This document shows, piece after piece, positions 51,168 through 58,428 of a DNA stretch of 58,428 bases. Source of the stretch: Acidobacterium sp. (lineage in GTDB: Bacteria; Acidobacteriota; Terriglobia; Terriglobales; Acidobacteriaceae). Every line of letters starts with the position of its first letter. The first letter of the stretch is position 1. Under the pieces are notes generated by a model that saw only the letters and a list, made by a program, of their open reading frames with translations, did no database searches and had not been told where the DNA came from. The DNA lies in NCBI GenBank assembly GCA_003166955.1, contig PMUI01000103.1:1-58428 (forward strand), written 5' to 3'. Position numbers and translations under genes: made by a program.

Positions 51168-51361
51168 TCACTTCCCCATCAGCGCATACTGGTTCCCATA
51201 CAAATCCTCAAAAATCGCCTGCTTCCCTCCACGGCAGCGCTTGCGGCGGCCCCAAAAATTTCACCCCGCGTGCGCTCGGCGTCTCGTACGTCTCGTCCAG
51301 GTGGTCCGCGCGAAACACCCACGTCGTCCCCTTGCCGATCTGCAAACCGCCATAATTCCGG
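51168..51361 (-). pseudogene. Remnant of a VOC/glyoxalase-family gene
   Basis: Minus strand: NYGGLQIGKGTTWVFRADHL, then PSARGVKFLGPPQALPWREA in one frame, and after a frameshift near 51228 IFEDLYGNQYALMGK and a stop at 51168. The last phrase (FEDLYGN.Y.L) is the typical end of vicinal-oxygen-chelate proteins. Only the C-terminal ~60 codons remain, and they are frameshifted. The small kinase gene begins directly beside the broken end. Confidence 0.75.
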
Positions 51362-51362
51362 A

Positions 51363-51848
51363 ATGGCCCAAAATAACAGTCCCGGCGCGCGCCTCATCGT
51401 CGTCTGCGGTCTTCCCGGCTCCGGTAAAACCACGCACGCCACCGCCCTCGAGGCGAAACTTCCCGCCATCCGCTTCTCTGCCGACGACTGGATGACCGCC
51501 CTCGCCATCGGCCTCTATGACGAAGCCCAGCGCGAAAAAATCGAAGCCCTCCAGGGCCAGCTCGCCGAGCGCCTTCTCCGCCTCGGCCTCACCGTCATCA
51601 TCGAATGGGGAACCTGGGGCCGCTCCGAGCGCGATGCCCTGCGCCTCGCAGCCCGCGCCGCAGGAACTGGCGTCGAGCTCCACGTCCTCACCGCCCCCGT
51701 CGAGACTCTCTTTGAACGCCTCGAGCGCCGCGGTATGGAAAACCCTCCCATTCAGCGCGACGTTCTCCTCCGTTGGGCCGCCATCTTCCAAACTCCAACG
51801 TCCGAAGAAATGGCCCTCTTCGACGTCGCCCTCACTATCAACTCCTGA
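51363..51848 (+). CDS. P-loop AAA/kinase-like ATPase (small nucleotide kinase)
   Basis: 161 residues. Walker A GLPGSGKT (16-23) in LIVVCGLPGSGKTTHATALE, then RFSADDWMTAL, the lid-like RxxxRR region RLERRGME, and a DxxxE-type end. This is the zeta-toxin/chloramphenicol-phosphotransferase-like AAA_33 group, which phosphorylates small molecules or RNA ends; the exact substrate is unknown. Start at 51363 (MAQNNSP) is preferred over 51270, where the frame crosses the VOC remnant. No antitoxin gene is adjacent. Confidence 0.85.
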   Translation: MAQNNSPGARLIVVCGLPGSGKTTHATALEAKLPAIRFSADDWMTALAIGLYDEAQREKIEALQGQLAERLLRLGLTVIIEWGTWGRSERDALRLAARAAGTGVELHVLTAPVETLFERLERRGMENPPIQRDVLLRWAAIFQTPTSEEMALFDVALTINS

Positions 51849-52255
51849 CCAAATTCTCGAGTTGCAGCAAATCCCTGTCTGAAGGGGCGCAGCTTCACAG
51901 CCTGCAGAAAAACCCACCCACCCAAAACCCAGAGGCGGCCAGGTTCACCCCACAGCAAGAAGCTGATGCTTTTGCCACCCGAAGATCAGCGAGAATCGAC
52001 TCCGGCCACACCCGAAAGTACCGCACAGCGCCATTTTGGGAAAAGCACAATCTCAGCCTCGTCCGTGGCGCCTTTTTGCAAGCCGTTCTGCCGCACCGAA
52101 AGACAGCCGAATGAGTCCGCCTTGAGCCACCTCCTACCAGCCTTTTCTCCGCATGCTATTCAGCCGTGCGAGGACCGGAGCAAAATGAGCCCGGTTTTCA
52201 GCCCTTGACGGATAGCTTTTTCTTCATTCAGGTTCCTGCCCAGGGTGTCAGACCC
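51849..52255. other. ~400-bp region between the kinase and MFS genes
   Basis: No gene. Most of it is copy 1 of a ~220-bp repeat (51893-52113) whose second copy lies beyond the other end of the MFS gene. The translations found in it share ARFTPQQ and IDS..TRKYR with frames in copy 2, but neither has a convincing start. Confidence 0.6.
51893..52113 (+). repeat. ~220-bp dispersed repeat, copy 1
   Basis: Shared blocks with 53610-53877, in order: CTTCACAGCCTGC(A/G)GAAAAAC; GCCAGGTTCACCCCACAGCA; AATCGACTCC followed by ACCCGAAAGTACCG; CAATTTT-like CCATTTTG; and GCAAG..GTTC..CCG...ACAGCCG. Same orientation in both copies. Confidence 0.8.
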
Positions 52256-53482
52256 CTAATCAATCTCTCTTACCGGCCGATGCCCCGCCGCCAGCACCGT
52301 CACCACCAGCACCATCGCCCCCGCCACCAAAAACATTCCCGCTAGACTCACTCGAATCGCGAACCCCGCAATCGCCAGCGAAATCGGCATCAAACCAATA
52401 GCAGAAAACATCAGCACGCTTATCACGCGCCCCATCATCGCCCGCTCCACCCGCTGCTGGAACCACGCGATCAGCTGCACATTCAGGAACGCCGCCGCCA
52501 AACTCATCGCCGCCAGTAACGCCGCCAGCGCCCACAAACGATGCAGCATCCCCAGCGGGAGCAAACAAACTCCGATCACCGTCGCCACCAGCAGCAGCGT
52601 CCGCCCCCGCCGCCCTTGCTTCACCACACCCGCCAGCAGCATCCCCACCAAACTTCCCGCCGCCAGGCACGACATCAGCACCCCAAACGCCGACGGCGTT
52701 CCGAACCGCTGCTTCGCAATCCAGGCCAGCCCCACCGAACACGGTCCCGCGATCGAAAAGTTCAGCACCGCCACCACCAGCATCAGCGAGCGTAGCGCCC
52801 CATCGGCCCGCACATAACGCAGCCCCTCAAGAATCGACCGCCACACATTCTTCCGCGCCGCACCCGCTGCAGCCGCCGGCGGATCCGGCAGCCGCCACAG
52901 CGCCCCCAAGATAAACAAGAAACTCACCGCGTCCAGAAAAAACGCCCACGCATTCCCGAACGCCTTGATGAACAGCCCCGCCGGTCCCGGCGCCACCAGC
53001 GTCGCGATCTGGTTCGTGGACTGAAACACCGACTGCGCCGCCGGCAACTGCTCCCGCTCCACCAGCGACGGCATAAACGTCTGCGCCGCCGGCGTCGCAA
53101 ACGCATCCGCAATCCCGAAACCCAGCGCCAGCACGTACAGCTCCCACAACCGCATCCCGCGCATCCACAGCAGCGCCGCCACCGCCGCCACCAGCACCGT
53201 CCGCGCCGCCGCCGTCAGCATCATGATCCGCCGCGGCGACATCCGATCCGTCACCGCTCCCCCAATCAGCATCAGTCCCGCGCGCGGAATCGCCGCCGTC
53301 ATGCTGATCGCCCCCAGCGCAATGCTCGACCCCGTCAGCCCCAGCACCAGCCACGGCAGCGCCACCAGATAAAACTGGTCGCCCAGGATCGAAACCGTGC
53401 TGCCCATCCACAGCAGCCGGAACTTCGGGTTGCTCAGAACACGCTTGCGTGCGGCAGGTACAGGAATCGGAGCTGCAGCCAT
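52256..53482 (-). CDS. MFS-family exporter
   Basis: 408 residues with twelve expected membrane helices. The start KFRLLWMGSTVSILGDQFYLVALPWLVL and the loop GGAVTDRMSPRRIMM (the MFS motif A region, GxxxDRxxxRR) fit the EntS/MdtH-like drug or siderophore exporter group. A TetR gene is divergent on the far side of the operator at 53505-53524, implying drug- or ligand-induced expression. The start at 53482 has GAGG about 9 nt upstream. The gene is flanked by two copies of a ~220-bp repeat. Confidence 0.9.
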   Translation of the reverse strand: MAAAPIPVPAARKRVLSNPKFRLLWMGSTVSILGDQFYLVALPWLVLGLTGSSIALGAISMTAAIPRAGLMLIGGAVTDRMSPRRIMMLTAAARTVLVAAVAALLWMRGMRLWELYVLALGFGIADAFATPAAQTFMPSLVEREQLPAAQSVFQSTNQIATLVAPGPAGLFIKAFGNAWAFFLDAVSFLFILGALWRLPDPPAAAAGAARKNVWRSILEGLRYVRADGALRSLMLVVAVLNFSIAGPCSVGLAWIAKQRFGTPSAFGVLMSCLAAGSLVGMLLAGVVKQGRRGRTLLLVATVIGVCLLPLGMLHRLWALAALLAAMSLAAAFLNVQLIAWFQQRVERAMMGRVISVLMFSAIGLMPISLAIAGFAIRVSLAGMFLVAGAMVLVVTVLAAGHRPVREID

Positions 53483-53504
53483 GGTGGTAACCTCACGGGA
53501 TACA

Positions 53505-53524
53505 ATGTAAATGAGAATTTACAT
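53505..53524. promoter_or_regulatory. Inverted-repeat operator of the MFS gene
   Basis: Perfect repeat ATGTAAAT-GAGA-ATTTACAT, 22 bp upstream of the MFS start codon, followed by a further TTACAT half-site (53525-53530). Size and symmetry suit a TetR dimer, most simply the regulator encoded at 53959. Confidence 0.8.
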
Positions 53525-53609
53525 TTACATCCACGTCCATGTCAAGCCCCCACCCTCCTCCTCAAACGGCTCCGATCGCCATCGCCCGGCGCCTCCTGTC
53601 AGAACCCCA

Positions 53610-53877
53610 CTTCACAGCCTGCGGAAAAACAGAGTGTGGTATCAGGCCCCGAGTCCACAGCTTGCCGATAAAAACACCACCACCACCCAACACAGCGAAG
53701 GCCAGGTTCACCCCACAGCAAGCAGAAGACTCCCCTGCCGCCCGAACATCAATGCAAATCGACTCCAGGCCAACCCGAAAGTACCGTCCAGTTCCATTTT
53801 GAAAAAAAAACACAGTCTCAACTCTAGCCATGGCACTTCTCCGCAAGCTGTTCCAGTCCGGCCGTAACAGCCGCAAA
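53610..53877 (+). repeat. ~220-bp dispersed repeat, copy 2 (longer)
   Basis: Same blocks as 51893-52113 plus about 50 extra bases after the first block. It lies between the MFS operator and the TetR gene, in direct orientation to copy 1. Confidence 0.8.
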
Positions 53878-53958
53878 TAAATCGCGCTTGAGCCCCCGGG
53901 ATTTCCTTTCCGCTCTCCACCGCCCCCCAACCCGCCAGACCCGCGTATAAAAAGAACG

Positions 53959-54657
53959 ATGAACGATACGAAATTGCGCGCGCGAAAATCGAACACCAAA
54001 TCCCGCGCAAAATCCAAAGACCTCCGCCTCGAGCCCCAACAAGCCCGCAGTCGCGAGTCCGAGCGCAAACTCCTCAAAGCCGCCGCCGAAGTCCTCGGCC
54101 AGCACGGCGTCGAGGGCGCCACCATTCCCCGCATCGCCGCCCACGCCGGCCTCACCCCCGGCTCCATCTACCGCCGCTTTCCCGACAAAGAAGTCCTCCT
54201 CGAAACCGTCATCCTCGGCATCCTCGAGCGCCAGGACGAGCGAATGCGCACCGGCATGACCCCGGAAATGAGCGCGCAGATCCCCCTCCCGGTCTTCGCC
54301 GAAAACCTGATCGGCAATCTCCTCCTCAGCTACCGCGCCAACGCCGGCCTCATGCGCGCCATGCAGCAGTTCGCCCGCGCCAGCGCCAATCAGGAGTTCC
54401 GCCGCAAGGTATCGATGCTGGAAGTTCGCACCTTCCGGCGCCTCGTCGACTTATTCCTCGCCACCGCCAAAAAAATCGCCCATCCCCAGCCCCGCATCGC
54501 CGTGTCCATGGGCCTCATGATGAGCATCAGCACCCTCCACGAGTTCATCCTGCACACCTCCGATCCAAAGGCCTGGAAGGGCCTGGTGCCCAGGGACGAC
54601 CAGGCCCTCAAACGCGAACTCACCCGCGCCTTTCTCCTCTACCTCGGCGCACCATAG
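53959..54657 (+). CDS. TetR-family transcriptional regulator
   Basis: 232 residues. Residues 1-30 form a basic tail (RARKSNTKSRAKSK). The HTH is ILKAAAEVLG-like: ERKLLKAAAEVLGQHGVEG, then IPRIAAHAGLTPGSIYRRFP and DKEVLLETVI, the standard TetR N-terminus. The C-terminal ~150 residues are a helical ligand domain. Divergent from the MFS gene with the inverted repeat between them, so it probably represses that exporter. The ATG follows a weak GAACG. Ligand unknown. Confidence 0.93.
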   Translation: MNDTKLRARKSNTKSRAKSKDLRLEPQQARSRESERKLLKAAAEVLGQHGVEGATIPRIAAHAGLTPGSIYRRFPDKEVLLETVILGILERQDERMRTGMTPEMSAQIPLPVFAENLIGNLLLSYRANAGLMRAMQQFARASANQEFRRKVSMLEVRTFRRLVDLFLATAKKIAHPQPRIAVSMGLMMSISTLHEFILHTSDPKAWKGLVPRDDQALKRELTRAFLLYLGAP

Positions 54658-54763
54658 TGGGAATCCGCCCACAGCGCTCCCGATTCGATCTGATGAGCGC
54701 AGCTCCCCCGCCGATATCCAACCCATACAGGCGTTCTACGTCTTATTACGGTTTTGGAAATGG

Positions 54764-56503
54764 ATGGGTATGCCGCAGGAGCAGAGGCAGAGGGGTGAGG
54801 ACTGGTATCGGTACGCGCTGGCTCTGGAAGCATCGGAAGATGGTTTCTGGGATTGGGATCTGATCGCGGAGCAGCTCTGGGCTTCGCCGCGCTTTCAGTC
54901 CATCACCGGTCTCAACACCGCCTGCTCCACCCTCGACGCATGGCTCGAACGCGTCCACCCCCACGACAAGCCGCGCCTCGAAGTTGAGTTGCGCGCCCTT
55001 CGCCGGGGAAAAGCCGAAACGATCGTCAGCGAGCACCGCGTCCAGAGCATCGACGGCGCCTGGCGCTGGGTCAAATTGCGCGGCGCGGTCGCCCGCGACT
55101 CCTCCGGCCTCCTCACCCATGTCGCCGGCTCCCTCAAAGACAACACCGAGCACCGCACCGCCGACGCCCTCACCGGCCTGCCCAACCGCGCCTTCTTCGT
55201 CGATCACCTCGAGCGCCGCATCGAACACGGCTTCCAGCATGCCGACTGGGACTTTGCCGTTCTCTCCATGGCCGTCGACCGCTTCGAGCGGCTCAGCGAG
55301 ACCCTCGGCTCCTGCGGTGGCGAGCGCCTCCTCATCGAAACCGCCGCCCGCCTCCAGTCCCTCGTCGACGCCCCCTCTTTGCCCGCGCGCCTGGTCGGCG
55401 CCGAATTCATGGTCCTCCTCGAGGGCGTGCACACTGAAGCCGCCGCCGCCGATTTCGCCCGTCGCGCCGTCGCCGCCTTTCATGAACCCTTCGTTTTCCT
55501 CGGTCACACCATCGTCCCCCAGCTGGCCGTTGGCGTCGCCAAAGCTGGCATGGTCTACTCCCACCCCGAGGAGCTCATGGCCAGCGCGGAGAGCGCCCTC
55601 ACCCACGCCCGCAGGCTTGAGCGCCCCGGCGTCGCCTGCTACTCCGATGGCATGCGCGAGCGTGCCATGGAGCGTCTCGAACTCGAGTCCGAACTCGAGC
55701 GCGCCATCCGTTCCGGCGAGCTCGTCATGCACTATCAGCCCGAAGTCGACCTCCGCACCAATCGCATCATCGGCTTTGAGGCCCTCGTCCGCTGGAACCA
55801 CGCCCGCCGCGGCCTCCTGGCCCCCAACGAGTTCATCCCTCTCGCCGAAGAAACAGGGCTCATCGTTCCCCTCGGCGAATGGGGCCTCGCCGAAGCCTGC
55901 CGCCAGCTCGTCCAGTGGCGCAGCGGCGCCAGCGAGCAAATGCAGAAAGCCCGCATCAGCGTCAACCTCTCCGCCAAACAGCTCGAACAGCCCGACCTCG
56001 TCGAGCGCGTCCGCCAGGTCCTCGCCCAAACCGGTCTCAGCCCCGCCAGTCTCCGCCTCGAGGTCACCGAGAGCTGCCTCATCTCCGATGCCCCCGCCGC
56101 CCAGAAAAATATGCGCGCCCTCGAAAAACTCGGCGTCGGCCTCCACATGGACGACTTCGGCACCGGCTACAGTTCCCTCGACCACCTCCAGCGCTTCCCC
56201 TTCGACACCCTCAAGATCGACCGCTCCTTCGTCCGTGGCATCGCCCACGACCACGAATCCCGCCTGATCGTCGGCTCCATCCTCTCCCTCGCCCGCTCCT
56301 TCGGCATGGATGTCGTCGCCGAAGGAATCGAAGACGCCGAGCAGCTCGAAGAACTCAAAACCATGGGCTGCCCCTGTGGCCAGGGCTTCTACTTCGCCAA
56401 ACCCATGGACCCCAAAGCCATCGACGCCCTCGTCCTCACAGGCGCCTGGGGTAGCCAGTCCGGTTCACCGTCCAACCTCGCCACTCCCATAGCCCAGGCC
56501 TGA
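54764..56503 (+). CDS. PAS-GGDEF-EAL protein, probable c-di-GMP phosphodiesterase
   Basis: 579 residues, no membrane helix. PAS-like sensor 15-125 (ALEASEDGFWDWDL; VHPHDKPRLE; HVAGSLKDNTEH), a GGDEF domain about 130-297 whose active site reads VGAEF (211-215) instead of GGDEF, so no cyclase activity is expected, and an EAL domain 305-560. The EAL residues are intact: EAL 339-341, Glu434 in EVTES, DDFGTGYSS 463-471, Lys484 in LKIDRSF and Glu520 in VVAEGIE. It should hydrolyse c-di-GMP. Start is the ATG at 54764, or the one two codons later. Confidence 0.9.
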   Translation: MGMPQEQRQRGEDWYRYALALEASEDGFWDWDLIAEQLWASPRFQSITGLNTACSTLDAWLERVHPHDKPRLEVELRALRRGKAETIVSEHRVQSIDGAWRWVKLRGAVARDSSGLLTHVAGSLKDNTEHRTADALTGLPNRAFFVDHLERRIEHGFQHADWDFAVLSMAVDRFERLSETLGSCGGERLLIETAARLQSLVDAPSLPARLVGAEFMVLLEGVHTEAAAADFARRAVAAFHEPFVFLGHTIVPQLAVGVAKAGMVYSHPEELMASAESALTHARRLERPGVACYSDGMRERAMERLELESELERAIRSGELVMHYQPEVDLRTNRIIGFEALVRWNHARRGLLAPNEFIPLAEETGLIVPLGEWGLAEACRQLVQWRSGASEQMQKARISVNLSAKQLEQPDLVERVRQVLAQTGLSPASLRLEVTESCLISDAPAAQKNMRALEKLGVGLHMDDFGTGYSSLDHLQRFPFDTLKIDRSFVRGIAHDHESRLIVGSILSLARSFGMDVVAEGIEDAEQLEELKTMGCPCGQGFYFAKPMDPKAIDALVLTGAWGSQSGSPSNLATPIAQA

Positions 56504-56543
56504 TCCCGCGCCCGTGCCTTCGATTGACCGCCGGCGATTTCTT

Positions 56544-58428
56544 CTATGGCCTGGCTCCGGTGGTGTTGTTGGCTGCCGCTGTGGAGAGAGGCGCAGCGGG
56601 GGCTGCGGCGCCAAGGATTCTGGTCACGCTGCTGTTGCCCCGGTTGGCGATCCAGACGCTGCCGCCCAAATCGATAGCGATGCCTGTGGGCGTGGACAAC
56701 GAGGGGTCAGTGAAGCCGCCGGAGGGCGAGAGGGGTGAGCCGGAGTCGGCAAAGAGGCTGACGGAGTTGTTGCCGTTGGCGATCCAGATCTGGGTGGCGC
56801 CGTCGATGGCGATGCCGGCTGGCGCGTTCAGCCCGCCTCCGGAGGAGATGGATTGTAGCGGCGCACCGACCTGGTTGGTCTCTTCAAGCAACGGTGTTCC
56901 GGTGCCGATGGTCCACACGTTGCCCGCGTCGTCGATGGCGACGGCCGCATTCGCGCCGGGATTGGCGGTCGAGCTGATAGCGTATCCGTTGCCGGCCAGC
57001 TCGCTGGTCCCGCCGCCACTGTCGACGATCCAGACGCTCTCGTTCGTGACCAACAAAGGCGACGTCGCTGTACTGCTGCTGTAGTCGGTGGTGTCCGACG
57101 GTGTGTAATTGGCCGTGATGGTGTAGCTGCCCGGCGCCAGAGCGGTCGTCGACGTAATGGGAGTCGCCGATCCGGTCGCGGTATACGAGAAGGTGCCGCC
57201 CGACGGACTACCTGAGGCGTTGAGCACGTTCGCCCCCGCGCTGCCGAAGATGATGGTGGTGGCCGGCGTCCACATAATGCTGGAGCTGGCCTGGCCCACC
57301 ATGAGCGTGTGCGCGGTGTCAGTGCTGGTAAGGAAATCGCCGGCCGCGTTGTAGACGGCCTTGATGGTATAGGGTCCTGCCGTGGTCGCCCCGGGAAGCG
57401 CGTAGCTGACGCTGGCACTGCCGCCGGTCACCGTTCCGCTGGTGGTGGCGGTGCCGATGGTGGTTCCGCCATTGAGGACGGTGAAGGTGACGGTGCCGGC
57501 GTTCACCGTGTCGCCGCTGGTGGCGGTGACGGTCGCCGACAGGGTCACATTCTGCGCCGATGGGTTGAAGGTGGCGCTGGCGTTGGCGGCGGCGGTGGTG
57601 GTGTCGGAGTCCACGGTGATGTTGACGGTGTCGGTCTGGTTGTCGACGGTTGCCTGCGCGGAGCCGGTGCCCACGCGGGTGCCGGTGAAGGTGGCGGTGG
57701 CTGTGCCGGTGCTCTGAATCGTGGTCTGCGCGGCGGAAAGCGAGCCGTCGACCGCGCCGTTGAAGGTGATGGGGAGGCCGACCAGGACGCCGAGGTTGCT
57801 GGCGCTTACTGCATTGTTGCCGCTGTCGGTGAGGAAGCTTGCGGTAAGTGCGGAGGTATCGGTTCCGCCTACCGTGACGGACGCAGGACTGGCGGAGAGG
57901 GTCAGCTCGAGGTACGGCGTGTAAGTGAGGACGCCGTTCGAAGCGCCGTCCGGATTGAATGCGATGATACCCGCGGTTTTCGGGTCGGAATTCGTCCCCC
58001 ACCAGTTATCCGCGATATTAATACTTTGGAGGTTTGTGGCATCGCCGCTGGATCCGGCTTCTTCCCAACTGAGCCCCGCCCCGCTCGTGCTGGTGGCCGA
58101 AGTGTTGCCGACAATGCGGCTGTAGTTCATGGTGAAGACTGTCGCGCTCTGGTCTCCGCCCGTGACGAAGATTCCACCGCCGTAGGCTTGTGAAGCAGCC
58201 GTGGTGTGATTATCCGTCACCGTGATGTTGGAAAACGAGACGTTGTAGGACGGATTCGTCGAGTTGCTGTAGATAGGTACGTAGAGTCCGCCACCTGCGC
58301 CGACGGATGTGTTGTTAGAAATAACGCTCTTCTGGTCGATGGTCAGGCCGCCGCCACCGCTGTAAATACCGCCGCCCGCGTCTCCAGCTGTGTTGCTGGT
58401 GATCGTGACGCCGTGCAGCGTCACCAGG
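56544..58428 (-). CDS. Large exported surface/adhesin-like protein, 3' part
   Basis: At least 628 residues; the frame stays open at the window edge, so the N-terminus is missing. From the N-terminal side: parallel beta-helix repeats (NTAGDAGGGIYSGGGG; SNNTSVGAGGGLYVP), then Thr/Ser/Ala-rich bacterial Ig-like domains (SASPASVTVGGTDTSALT; SYTITANYTPSDTTDYS), and a C-terminal NHL-type propeller segment with repeats of AGIAIDGATQIWIANGNNSV form. It is likely secreted or outer-surface. Convergent with the EAL gene, 40 bp apart. Confidence 0.85.
   Translation of the reverse strand, partial: LVTLHGVTITSNTAGDAGGGIYSGGGGLTIDQKSVISNNTSVGAGGGLYVPIYSNSTNPSYNVSFSNITVTDNHTTAASQAYGGGIFVTGGDQSATVFTMNYSRIVGNTSATSTSGAGLSWEEAGSSGDATNLQSINIADNWWGTNSDPKTAGIIAFNPDGASNGVLTYTPYLELTLSASPASVTVGGTDTSALTASFLTDSGNNAVSASNLGVLVGLPITFNGAVDGSLSAAQTTIQSTGTATATFTGTRVGTGSAQATVDNQTDTVNITVDSDTTTAAANASATFNPSAQNVTLSATVTATSGDTVNAGTVTFTVLNGGTTIGTATTSGTVTGGSASVSYALPGATTAGPYTIKAVYNAAGDFLTSTDTAHTLMVGQASSSIMWTPATTIIFGSAGANVLNASGSPSGGTFSYTATGSATPITSTTALAPGSYTITANYTPSDTTDYSSSTATSPLLVTNESVWIVDSGGGTSELAGNGYAISSTANPGANAAVAIDDAGNVWTIGTGTPLLEETNQVGAPLQSISSGGGLNAPAGIAIDGATQIWIANGNNSVSLFADSGSPLSPSGGFTDPSLSTPTGIAIDLGGSVWIANRGNSSVTRILGAAAPAAPLSTAAANNTTGARP

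Noticed and set aside
51773-52114. 113-residue plus-strand frame ending in repeat copy 1
   Set aside because: It overlaps the kinase gene's 3' end in another frame. The part shared with copy 2 (ARFTPQQ) is interrupted there by a stop, so coding is not supported.
53562-54167. 201-residue minus-strand frame over repeat copy 2 and the TetR start
   Set aside because: Antisense to TetR, and the repeat part has no counterpart start in copy 1.
54746-56254. 502-residue minus-strand frame over the EAL gene
   Set aside because: Low-complexity Gly/Ala/Glu/Asp composition, no domain, antisense to a gene with all EAL motifs.

Overview
The window looks like a chromosomal segment of a Gram-negative Acidobacteriota, most likely from the Terriglobia. 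This is inference from gene content and style: high GC with strongly C-ending codons, LpxI for lipid A, a sufBCDSU-sufT operon, TonB-dependent transport, many secreted hydrolases, and several dispersed intergenic repeat families. No rRNA gene is present to confirm it.

Layout. 1-6400: a suf Fe-S assembly operon on the minus strand with overlapping start/stop codons, preceded by a promoter that coincides with an inverted repeat resembling type-1 IscR/Rrf2 sites. 6595-6683: tRNA-Leu(TAA), with a second copy of its 3' end 93 bp away. 6690-21182: housekeeping genes (SpoIIE-type phosphatase, peroxiredoxin, lpxI, large M14 peptidase, guaA, flavin reductase-like protein, leuS), plus a small S23-type gene bracketed by inverted heptamer repeats. 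21279-27078: DNA repair (nfo, mutS) around a VapBC-type toxin-antitoxin pair, then nagZ. 27140-36536: alcohol dehydrogenase, secreted protein, anmK coupled to a solute-binding lipoprotein, a HAD phosphatase, a lower-GC HEPN-like gene, and a TonB-like protein; the ECF sigma gene follows to 37104. 37553-41470: a rearranged stretch with small genes, cheW, the last ~95 codons of a chemoreceptor gene, and a frameshifted porin-like gene. 41637-48178: amidohydrolase, TonB receptor and two exported alpha/beta hydrolases. 48245-49841: a two-gene operon (SatD-like protein plus DUF3307-like membrane protein) with a striking three-box regulatory region. 50025-58428: lipid kinase, remnant VOC gene, small kinase, an MFS exporter with TetR regulator and operator, an EAL phosphodiesterase, and the 3' part of a very large surface protein.

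Functional links. sufB-sufT build Fe-S clusters. nagZ and anmK both act in peptidoglycan recycling, and the binding protein coupled to anmK may feed the same pathway. MFS plus TetR form a self-contained efflux locus.

The best candidate for an under-described system is the SatD-like/DUF3307 pair. The first protein can be aligned without gaps to the class III nucleotidyl cyclase core, its partner is a membrane protein, and three 22-bp boxes cover a promoter that appears to be leaderless. The window is also rich in small repeats: a hairpin REP family that contributes to a ribosome-binding region, a stop codon and an in-frame segment of mutS; degenerate heptamer arrays at gene ends; and a ~220-bp repeat on both sides of the MFS gene.
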